Assembly (NCBI GenBank): GCA_964370235.1
Contig: CAYJIL010000108.1
Coordinates: 1-7,104, forward strand
Direction: 5' to 3'
Source: CAYJIL01 sp964370235
Lineage (GTDB): Bacteria > Bacteroidota > Bacteroidia > Bacteroidales > Rikenellaceae
Length of the DNA stretch: 7,104 nt
Part shown: one piece after another, positions 1 to 5,701 of the stretch
Position numbering within the stretch: the stretch's first letter is position 1
Layout of the letters: every line of letters begins with the position of its first letter
Position numbers and translations under genes: made by a program
Notes under the pieces: generated by a model
Told to the model about the DNA's origin: nothing
The model's input: the letters and a program-made list of their open reading frames with translations, nothing else
Databases searched by the model: none

Positions 1-78
1 TTTACTAGCAATACTGGGTTGATGGGTGTATTATGGTATTGCCTTGGTGATGGGTTTTTTGAGGGGGAGGGGAACTAA
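1..78 (+). CDS. Possible 3' end of an unrecognised plus-strand gene (partial at the left edge)
   Basis: Reading from base 1 in frame 1, 25 codons stay open and end in TAA at 76-78; the other two plus frames hit stops within about 21 bases. The peptide is glycine-rich with a hydrophobic run (GLMGVLWYCLGDGFF) and a short charged end (EGEGN), which could be the C-terminal tail of a membrane protein. The stop would lie 13 bases from the murF-alr stop, giving a tight convergent pair, which suits the gene density here. I do not recognise a family. A run of 25 open codons can occur by chance, so this is a weak call that needs the sequence to the left. Confidence 0.3.
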   Translation, partial: FTSNTGLMGVLWYCLGDGFFEGEGN

Positions 79-91
79 TCTTTATTATATG

Positions 92-2563
92 CTATTCCTT
101 TAAAAAAATTCGCTTTACTCGTCTCGATATAGATGTGTATATATCGTACTCAATTGTGCCTAGTAATTCTGCCATTGTGTCGGCACTGTTGCCATCGCCA
201 AATATTTGAACTCTGTCGCCCGGTGATATGTGTGGTACATCGCTTACATCAACCATAGATAGATCCATGCATATATTACCGACAACTGGGCACGAGTGAC
301 CATTGATTTGGTAGTGCCAACCCAGCGATGGTAGTCGGCGATCGAGACCATCGGCATAACCAATTGCGACAACGGCAATTTTGCGCTCGCTTGTGGCTAT
401 GTAGTTACGATTATAGCTAACAGATTCGCCAGCGGCAATGCTCTTAACATCTACCACTACGCTAGTTAGTGTTGCTACCGACTCGCCATCTCTGTTGGCA
501 TATAGGCCAATGCCTAGGCGCACCATGTCAAAATGTGCATAGGAGTGGTGCAAAATAGCGGCACTATTACAAATATGCAAGGCAATGCTATCACCATTGG
601 GTAGTGACGAGCAAATTCTATTTGCCATTTTATTAAAACAAGCTACCTGCTCACGAGTGAAATTATCTTCGGCTACGTCTTCGGCTGCTGCCAAATGCGA
701 GAAAATAGAGACTACAGATAGTGTGTGGTTGCACACGAGCTGTTTGATGAGAACATCAATGTCGCCGCCCTTAAAGCCCAAACGATTCATTCCGCTATCT
801 AGCTTTATGTGAACGGGATATGCCTGCTCGCCATAACGAATTGCTTCGCGCGTGAATGCATCGAGCGAATAGAGGCTATAAATTTCGGGCTCTAGCCTAT
901 TCTCTATCATTGTTGAGTAACCGCTAGGGTCGCTATTCAAAACTACGATAGGAATTTGAATACCTTTGCGGCGCAGGGCAACCCCTTCGTCGGCATAGGC
1001 AACAGCCAAATAATCTACCCCCTCACGCACCAAACGTGTAGCCACTTCGCCATTATCGCCTGCCAAACCATATGCCAATGCTTTTACCATTGCCATAACT
1101 CGCACTCCACCACCAAGGTGTGAACGATAGTAGTTAAGGTTGGCTGCCATGCGGTCGAGATTGACTTCGAGCTGTGTAGCATGCACACGTTCTTCGATTT
1201 GTAGCGACAAACGCTCAAGAGCAAAATGCCTACTACCTTTTATTAACAGAGCTACACCATAAAGTTCATCATAGGATAGCGATGTTAACAACTCCTCGCT
1301 AGTGAGGAAAAATTTTGCATTAGGCAAAAAAAGTTTTTTGAACGATGATATTCGCTCGCCAACTCCAATCACTCGACTAATATTTGCCCTTTCTAGCAAC
1401 TGAGCAACTTTGCTATATAGCTGCTCATCGGCTAATTTAGAGTTATATATGTCTGAAATAACAACAACCCTCTCACGTGCTGCACTCACCGACACCAAAT
1501 AGTCTAGTGCAACAGTCAATGAATCTATGTCGCTATTATAACTATCGTTGATAACTAAGCCCGAACCTCGTGTGCTTTTGAGCTCCAATCGCATTGCAAC
1601 GTTCTCTAGCTTAGATAGCTTAGCCGAAAGAGAGCCAAGGAACGAAAAGTTATCAACAAAGTTATCAACACTATTGTTGAAATTATCGCCACACACCTTG
1701 TCAACATAGTACGCTGCAGCAGCTGCACCGTTCAGTAAAGCTGTGTGTGGAGTAAAATTCCTATCAATTGCAACATCCTCATTACCAACAAACAAAACAG
1801 CACCACTAGCACTATTACACAACCTTACATCGCCCAACTCAACACCAAAAGTCAATCGCCTTATTGCTGGATTTAGATAGTTATCAACAATTGACGATAT
1901 GTTGATATCTTGTGCAGGGTAGATAATAGAGCTTGCTCTATGTGCCATTATCAACTTTTGTTTTGCCTTTTGTTGCCAGTTATCAAAACCACTATCGTGC
2001 GCTCTACCTAGCGAAGTAAATATTACTCTATGTGGACGAATCATTCGCTCTAGAGTTGCCATTTCGCCCTCGGTAGATATGCCTGCCTCTATTACAACAT
2101 CGCCGCTGGTTGGTGCTGCCAAAAGCGACAGTGCAACACCCAATTGCGAATTATAACTGCGAGGGCTACGGTATAGCTCGCCCGAGGATAGTTGCCAAAT
2201 CCACTCTTTTACGATGGTTTTGCCATTACTACCCACAACTGCTGTTACGCACCCTTTAATGTGGTTTTCTCGATAGTGGGTAGCCAACGCCTGAAGTGCC
2301 ACTAGCGTATCATCTACAACCACTGCCGAACCCATCGACAACCTAAAACTATTTTCGTCGCTAATCAGAAATGCCGAAATTCCTCGATTTGCTAACTCGT
2401 CAAGGTAATCGTGACCATCTCTTTTTGCCCTAATAGCTACAAACATAGCTCCTTGTGCAAAAAACAACATGCGACTATCATACACAAAAGTTGTGACGAG
2501 CATATCGTCCCCCACAACTCTACCACCCGTTATGGTAGCTATTTCACTTAATAGGTATCTCAT
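92..2563 (-). CDS. murF-alr: Bifunctional UDP-MurNAc-tripeptide:D-Ala-D-Ala ligase / alanine racemase (MurF-Alr fusion)
   Basis: A cytoplasmic two-enzyme protein of 823 residues. The MurF half joins D-Ala-D-Ala to UDP-MurNAc-tripeptide using ATP, the last cytoplasmic nucleotide-precursor step of peptidoglycan synthesis; the Alr half interconverts L- and D-alanine with PLP. Visible MurF marks are the P-loop GSNGKT (111-116), SYNSQLGVALSLL (136-148), the EAGIS..GEM motif (159-168), NDSYNSDIDSL (339-349) and KGSRHFALERL (442-452). The racemase starts near 462: the PLP lysine is K494 in MVKALAYG, followed by KLDSGMNRLGF (587-597), DMVRLGIGLYA (679-689), the catalytic tyrosine Y717 in ESVSYNRNY, GYADGLDRR (735-743) and GNICMD (762-767). 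This fusion is characteristic of Bacteroidota. The frame is continuous with no sign of a break. ATG lies 2 bases after the upstream stop, so translational coupling is likely; the stop is TAG. Residues 298-306 contain a small VDNF repeat from a 12-bp duplication. Confidence 0.97.
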   Translation of the reverse strand: MRYLLSEIATITGGRVVGDDMLVTTFVYDSRMLFFAQGAMFVAIRAKRDGHDYLDELANRGISAFLISDENSFRLSMGSAVVVDDTLVALQALATHYRENHIKGCVTAVVGSNGKTIVKEWIWQLSSGELYRSPRSYNSQLGVALSLLAAPTSGDVVIEAGISTEGEMATLERMIRPHRVIFTSLGRAHDSGFDNWQQKAKQKLIMAHRASSIIYPAQDINISSIVDNYLNPAIRRLTFGVELGDVRLCNSASGAVLFVGNEDVAIDRNFTPHTALLNGAAAAAYYVDKVCGDNFNNSVDNFVDNFSFLGSLSAKLSKLENVAMRLELKSTRGSGLVINDSYNSDIDSLTVALDYLVSVSAARERVVVISDIYNSKLADEQLYSKVAQLLERANISRVIGVGERISSFKKLFLPNAKFFLTSEELLTSLSYDELYGVALLIKGSRHFALERLSLQIEERVHATQLEVNLDRMAANLNYYRSHLGGGVRVMAMVKALAYGLAGDNGEVATRLVREGVDYLAVAYADEGVALRRKGIQIPIVVLNSDPSGYSTMIENRLEPEIYSLYSLDAFTREAIRYGEQAYPVHIKLDSGMNRLGFKGGDIDVLIKQLVCNHTLSVVSIFSHLAAAEDVAEDNFTREQVACFNKMANRICSSLPNGDSIALHICNSAAILHHSYAHFDMVRLGIGLYANRDGESVATLTSVVVDVKSIAAGESVSYNRNYIATSERKIAVVAIGYADGLDRRLPSLGWHYQINGHSCPVVGNICMDLSMVDVSDVPHISPGDRVQIFGDGNSADTMAELLGTIEYDIYTSISRRVKRIFLKE
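1647..1670. repeat. Exact 12-bp in-frame tandem duplication inside murF
   Basis: The plus strand reads AAGTTATCAACA twice without a gap (1647-1658 and 1659-1670). On the coding strand this gives VDNF-VDNF within an Asn/Asp-rich stretch, around residues 299-306 of the MurF half. Being a multiple of three, it keeps the frame open. It probably lies in a loop before the C-terminal MurF domain; that placement is inferred from the motif order. Confidence 0.85.
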
Positions 2564-2565
2564 AG

Positions 2566-3282
2566 CTATAACTCATCTTCGTCACTATCGTCATCGTCAC
2601 CCGAAGGTCTGTCGAGGTTAATATCCTCTTCGTGTAGACGAGAGATCTCGTTTCGAATTGTGGCAACCAACTGTGTTGGGTCGCTACAACTCATATAGTA
2701 TCTTACATTATAAATATCTTGAATCACAATTAGCCCGCTCAATTTCTTGGCATATAGCCTAACTAGCCGCATGTGTATCACATCAAAAAAGTAGCCATAA
2801 AAACCCCCAAAGCCATAACTACCAGCTAGTGGCAATAGTCTACGCACTCGGTAGCGCTGTACTCGATGCACACGGCGAATGTTTTTGAGCGGTATGCGGG
2901 TAACCTCAACCACACAATGCACCTCGACAGAATCTCGGCTTACCTTAACATATTTGGGCATTGACATAACAAACAAACCAATGACAGACAGAGCTAGCGA
3001 CAAGAACCAAGCATATAAATAACTACCCGAACTACTGTACGAGAGCCACAGAGTAGCAGCCACTACGACAAAGGATAGCAATACTGTCATACACTTTACA
3101 TAGGGGCTATAACTATCTCTAAATTTGTGGTATGGACGCTCGCTATCTAGCACTACGCTCTGGGGCGAATGATCGCTACCAAGGTTTTGTGCACGCTCTA
3201 TTTTGGGAGCAAAACGCCTACGCATCGACGAAAAGATGCTGCGACCAACACCAGTTATTCCTCTCTTTGGTAATTTTCCCAT
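2566..3282 (-). CDS. Membrane protein with two transmembrane segments, a probable bacterial PH-like domain and an acidic tail
   Basis: A 238-residue protein of unknown function. Residues 1-60 are soluble and basic at the start (GKLPKRG, MRRRF). Two hydrophobic segments follow (about 64-82 and 88-108) with a short Ser/Gly loop between, predicting a membrane hairpin with both ends on the same side, probably the cytoplasm. Residues 111-216 resemble membrane-attached bacterial PH (bPH/DUF304-type) domains: a beta-rich stretch with VSRDSVEV, RIPLKNIRRVHRV, a Gly/aromatic segment GSYGFGGFYGYFF and a closing helix SDPTQLVATIRNEI. The tail from 228 is almost wholly acidic (GDDDDSDEDEL). The ATG used here lies inside the end of the wbqC-like gene (28-nt overlap); an in-frame ATG at 3225-3223 (Met20) would give a 29-nt gap instead. 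The protein stops 2 bases before murF-alr, so it is co-transcribed with it. The domain call comes from pattern, not a search. Confidence 0.75.
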   Translation of the reverse strand: MGKLPKRGITGVGRSIFSSMRRRFAPKIERAQNLGSDHSPQSVVLDSERPYHKFRDSYSPYVKCMTVLLSFVVVAATLWLSYSSSGSYLYAWFLSLALSVIGLFVMSMPKYVKVSRDSVEVHCVVEVTRIPLKNIRRVHRVQRYRVRRLLPLAGSYGFGGFYGYFFDVIHMRLVRLYAKKLSGLIVIQDIYNVRYYMSCSDPTQLVATIRNEISRLHEEDINLDRPSGDDDDSDEDEL

Positions 3283-3884
3283 ATACTATTCTCTAAAATT
3301 TGGTAGGCTCCACGCCCGCCCTCACACATTATTAAATCAAATATCGAGAGGTTAGCCACAAATGGCACAACGTCCGAAAACACTTGATAGTATTCCTCGT
3401 GCCTAAAACTAGAATTTATCTTTGGCGATATTGCATCACGCAAATCGTTACCTTGGCACGGCTCTACATATTGCGAAGACAAAGAGATGGGTATTTGCTT
3501 GCCCATCATCTCTAGTGCAAGTTTTGTTGTTTGTGTGTTAAACTCAATTAGCGATTCATATGGCTGATGGTATAACGGAGCAACCATATCTTCGTAATGG
3601 TCGAAGTATGGCGAATTGCGATACGCCGAAACTATTGCACGCCAATGATCTTTTTGCCATTTGGTTGCATACTCTATATTAACACTTGCCATAGTTTGCT
3701 TTGTACCCGATACTTTTATTATTGGTACCGATAGCGACAGTGCACCGCCCGATGTTGCAATTACCATGCGGTTGCGGTAGCTCTGTTTGCGATAGTGCTC
3801 GTGTGCATCTATCACAAAATCACCTTTGATTATGTGTGCAAAGTACTCTATATTGCCCCAATAATGCGACGAAAGTATATCCAT
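3255..3884 (-). CDS. WbqC-family protein
   Basis: A 209-residue soluble protein with no signal peptide or membrane segment. It matches the Bacteroidota WbqC-like family in order: an N-terminal YWGNIEYFAHII stretch, HYRKQSYRNRMVIA (30-43), LSLSVPIIK (49-57), WQKDHWRAIVSAYRNSPYF (76-94) with the following YEDMVAPLYHQPYESLIEFN, and YYQVF...FVANLSIFDLI (165-185). Family names derive from an O-antigen locus, but the biochemical activity is, to my knowledge, unproven; roles in surface glycan synthesis have been suggested. The conserved His, Trp, Arg and Tyr residues suggest an enzyme, which is inference. The ATG shares its A with the ispG stop codon (TAATG) and an SD-like GAGGAGGA lies 6 bases upstream, favouring coupled translation after ispG. 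The 3' end overlaps the next gene by 28 nt. Length is normal for the family. Confidence 0.9.
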   Translation of the reverse strand: MDILSSHYWGNIEYFAHIIKGDFVIDAHEHYRKQSYRNRMVIATSGGALSLSVPIIKVSGTKQTMASVNIEYATKWQKDHWRAIVSAYRNSPYFDHYEDMVAPLYHQPYESLIEFNTQTTKLALEMMGKQIPISLSSQYVEPCQGNDLRDAISPKINSSFRHEEYYQVFSDVVPFVANLSIFDLIMCEGGRGAYQILENSIWENYQREE

Positions 3885-5545
3885 TACTTATCCTCCTCAA
3901 TTAATGCTATTAGAGCATCTACTGCACTATCTTCGCTTATGGCAGCCCCCACAGGCTCGCCTCTGCGATATAGGACTACACGCCCTTTGCCTGCTCCCAC
4001 ATAACCATAATCGGCATCTGCCATTTCGCCGGGACCATTCACTATACAACCCATAACAGCAATCTTTACGCCACCTAGACCACCCGTGCGCTCTTTTACT
4101 TGGCGCACCCTGCTCTGAATATCAAACAGCGTGCGGCCACATCCCGGGCACGAAATATATTCGGTATTAGATATTCGACTTGCCGAGGCTTGCAGAATAG
4201 ACAGCGCTAAGCTTGACAGTTCTTCTTGGCTATGTGCTGGCGACTCTATCCACAGACCATTAGCCATGCCATCAACAAAGAACACACCTGCATCGGCAGC
4301 AGCTGCAATTGATAGCGACTCTAGCGAAGTGTGCGAGTAGCCAAATTTTAGGATAATAGGTAGCTTTACCCCTGCCGAGCGCATTGCCAAAATAGCGGCT
4401 CTCATATCGTGAACATAGCTTTGTTCTTGGCTCTCAACCACCACAACTTTGTTGTCTTGTGCTGCCAATTGCCCTAGTAGTTCATCGCTAAGAGTGGCAT
4501 TAGTAACATATACTAGTGGTAGATCGTCTACACCCATATCGTGCCCCACAACAACGGGAGGTTTTGCACCGCCCACCCCTGCTACAACACTACTCTCCCA
4601 TCGGTGGTGAGAGTATGGGTAGTAGTGGCTTTGGTCACGAGCAATTACTGCTGCGGCACTACCAAGCGGAGCAAAGTGCCCGATTAGCTCTTTTGCTACG
4701 GCAATTTCTCGTTCGGGCGCCTCGGTCAACGAAACACGAATCGTATCGCCCAAACCATCGGCAAGCAAAGCACCAATACCCACAGCCGAACGCACTCGCC
4801 CATCGCTACCCTCGCCTGCCTCGGTAACACCCAAGTGCAGGGGATATGCAAAACCACGCTCTCGCATTGCACTACTCAATAGCCTATATGCTCGCACCAT
4901 TGTAGGGGTTGAGCTCGATTTCATCGACACAACTACATTATCAAAACCCTCGCTATGGCATATAGTCAAAAACTCTATTGCCGACACCACCATTCCCTCG
5001 GGTGTATTACCATGTTTAGATAGTACTCGTGCCGACAGCGAACCATGATTAACACCTATGCGTAGTGCAGTATTATGCTGTTTACAAATACCTAGTAGCT
5101 CGATTAGCGATGTTTTTATTTGTGCCAACTCGCTCTCATATTCGCTTTGGGTATATTCGGCTCCTTTGGCTACCGAAGTGGCAAAGTTACCCGGATTAAT
5201 GCGCACTTTGTCGCACACACGTGCTGCCTCAAAAGCTGCACGAGGGTTAAAATGCACATCTGCAATTATGGGTGCAAAGTAGCCTTGCTCATTTAGCGTC
5301 TCTTTAATTTGCCCCACTCCTTTTGCCTCGGCAACCGAAGCCGCAGTAAAGCGCACCATCTGGCCACCTGCCTCGATAATGCGTATTGCCTCTTGGCTTG
5401 CCAAAGGTATATTAAGCGACGATGTAACGCCCATAGATTGTACTACAACAGGATTTGCACCTCCTATTTTAACACCCTTAATATCAACCTCTAAACTATC
5501 GTTTCTTCTAAAGGCAAATAACGAATTAGTATAATTATATTTCAC
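3884..5545 (-). CDS. ispG: 4-hydroxy-3-methylbut-2-en-1-yl diphosphate synthase, long form
   Basis: IspG (GcpE) reductively opens 2-C-methyl-D-erythritol 2,4-cyclodiphosphate to HMBPP, the next-to-last step of the MEP isoprenoid pathway, using a [4Fe-4S] cluster in the cytoplasm. The 553-residue chain has an N-terminal TIM-barrel part (about 1-275) with ADVHFNP (95-101), KVRINPGN (113-120), LRIGVNHGSL (161-170), VVSMKSS (205-211), HLGVTEAGEG (237-246) and LLADGLGDTIRVSL (260-273). An inserted domain (about 276-460) is found in Bacteroidota, chlamydial and plant forms but not in the roughly 370-residue E. coli type. The C-terminal cluster domain supplies C466 and C469 (CPGCGR), C500 and E507 (MGCIVNGPGEMADADYG). 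The start is GTG at 5545-5543; an in-frame TAG two codons upstream rules out an earlier start, and N-terminal similarity rules out a much later one. The insert looks somewhat shorter than in Bacteroides proteins, as remembered. The usual QSMT motif reads QSMG here (36-39). It is first in the four-gene operon. Confidence 0.97.
   Translation of the reverse strand: MKYNYTNSLFAFRRNDSLEVDIKGVKIGGANPVVVQSMGVTSSLNIPLASQEAIRIIEAGGQMVRFTAASVAEAKGVGQIKETLNEQGYFAPIIADVHFNPRAAFEAARVCDKVRINPGNFATSVAKGAEYTQSEYESELAQIKTSLIELLGICKQHNTALRIGVNHGSLSARVLSKHGNTPEGMVVSAIEFLTICHSEGFDNVVVSMKSSSTPTMVRAYRLLSSAMRERGFAYPLHLGVTEAGEGSDGRVRSAVGIGALLADGLGDTIRVSLTEAPEREIAVAKELIGHFAPLGSAAAVIARDQSHYYPYSHHRWESSVVAGVGGAKPPVVVGHDMGVDDLPLVYVTNATLSDELLGQLAAQDNKVVVVESQEQSYVHDMRAAILAMRSAGVKLPIILKFGYSHTSLESLSIAAAADAGVFFVDGMANGLWIESPAHSQEELSSLALSILQASASRISNTEYISCPGCGRTLFDIQSRVRQVKERTGGLGGVKIAVMGCIVNGPGEMADADYGYVGAGKGRVVLYRRGEPVGAAISEDSAVDALIALIEEDK
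3891..3898 (-). promoter_or_regulatory. Shine-Dalgarno-like GAGGAGGA before the wbqC-like start
   Basis: On the minus strand GAGGAGGA ends 6 bases before the ATG of the wbqC-like gene, textbook spacing. The same bases encode the last ispG residues (Glu-Glu-Asp). Bacteroidota rarely depend on such sites, so it may be a by-product of the acidic codons; it still supports this start together with the TAATG overlap. Confidence 0.35.
4588..4627. repeat. Inverted repeats inside ispG able to form alternative hairpins
   Basis: An outer arm CACTACTCTCCCAT (4588-4601) pairs with ATGGGTAGTAGTG (4615-4627), 12 pairs around a small internal mismatch. Nested inside, ACTCTCCCA (4592-4600) pairs with TGG (4605-4607) and GAGAGT (4609-4614) across a TCGG loop with one bulged T. 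The two folds share arm bases and cannot form fully together. The stretch encodes part of the variable IspG insert (around YPYSHHRWESSV). Any function is unknown; it may be a by-product of codon choice. Confidence 0.5.
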
Positions 5546-5585
5546 TTTCTATAATTTTTTTATACCTTTACTTTTTGAATTGTCC

Positions 5586-5601
5586 TACCCTATTTTGGGT
5601 A
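5586..5601. promoter_or_regulatory. 16-bp palindrome in the predicted ispG leader
   Basis: TACCCTATTTTGGGTA has perfect 5-base arms (TACCC/GGGTA) around a 6-base centre. On the minus strand it lies about 41 bases before the ispG GTG and downstream of the predicted -7 box, so it would be transcribed. It could be a small leader hairpin or an operator half-site pair. With 5-bp arms, chance is a fair explanation. Confidence 0.25.
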
Positions 5602-5626
5602 TTAGCAAACATTAGTTCATTTCTTA

Positions 5627-5634
5627 CAAAGATA
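5627..5634 (-). promoter_or_regulatory. Candidate -7 promoter box for the ispG operon
   Basis: The minus strand reads TATCTTTG followed by TAA, a full match to the Bacteroidota sigma-ABfr -7 consensus TAnnTTTG. Transcription would start near 5620, giving a leader of about 75 nt before ispG. No good TTTG -33 element is seen at the expected distance; the nearest TTG (5661-5659) is a few bases too far. The match is by eye. Confidence 0.5.
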
Positions 5635-5643
5635 GGGAACTTT

Positions 5644-5675
5644 TTTGTTCATGCTCCACAATAAGGATAAATTTA
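5644..5675 (+). promoter_or_regulatory. dxs: Candidate promoter for dxs (-33 TTTG and -7 TAAATTTA)
   Basis: TTTG at 5644-5647 is followed after 20 bases by TAAATTTA (5668-5675), seven of eight positions of the Bacteroidota -7 box TAnnTTTG. The spacing fits this promoter class. The transcript would begin near 5680 with a leader of roughly 20 nt before the ATG at 5702. The -33 element lies between the two -7 boxes, so the dxs and ispG promoters would overlap back-to-back. Confidence 0.45.
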
Positions 5676-5701
5676 CATACTCTTTTATACTATAAAGAAA
5701 T

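Larger units (their letters stand above)
5546..5701. promoter_or_regulatory. Divergent intergenic region between ispG and dxs
   Basis: A 156-bp region, visibly more AT-rich than the flanking genes, lying head-to-head between two genes of the same pathway. Both promoters must lie here unless one is inside the opposite gene. It contains a consensus minus-strand TAnnTTTG box, a near-match plus-strand box with an upstream TTTG, and a 16-bp palindrome. I see no Shine-Dalgarno sequence before either start. The bases before the dxs ATG are A-rich, as is common in Bacteroidota. No RNA gene or riboswitch was recognised. Confidence 0.8.

Noticed and set aside
52..75. A rho-independent terminator at the T-run 55-60
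   Set aside because: There is no stable GC-rich stem immediately before the T-run on the plus strand, nor a stem before a T-run on the minus strand.
585..812. 75-codon plus-strand frame opposite the racemase domain
   Set aside because: Shadow of the conserved Alr barrel region; composition is not protein-like and it has no start context.
1647..1889. A replication origin or DnaA-box cluster
   Set aside because: Only three one-mismatch boxes occur, all inside murF coding sequence. There is no AT-rich unwinding region beside them and no dnaA, dnaN or other origin-linked gene in the window.
92..2563. A fusion artefact or frameshift between separate murF and alr genes
   Set aside because: The frame is continuous, both halves have full motif sets, and this fusion is a known Bacteroidota arrangement.
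4516..4827. 103-codon open frame on the plus strand opposite ispG
   Set aside because: It lies wholly antisense to a well-conserved part of ispG, its Arg/Gln/His/Leu-rich composition looks like a frame shadow, and no promoter or family motif is visible.
5546..5701. A thiamine-diphosphate (TPP) riboswitch ahead of dxs
   Set aside because: The dxs leader is predicted to be only about 20 nt, and no conserved TPP aptamer core such as CTGAGA was seen on either strand of the intergenic region.
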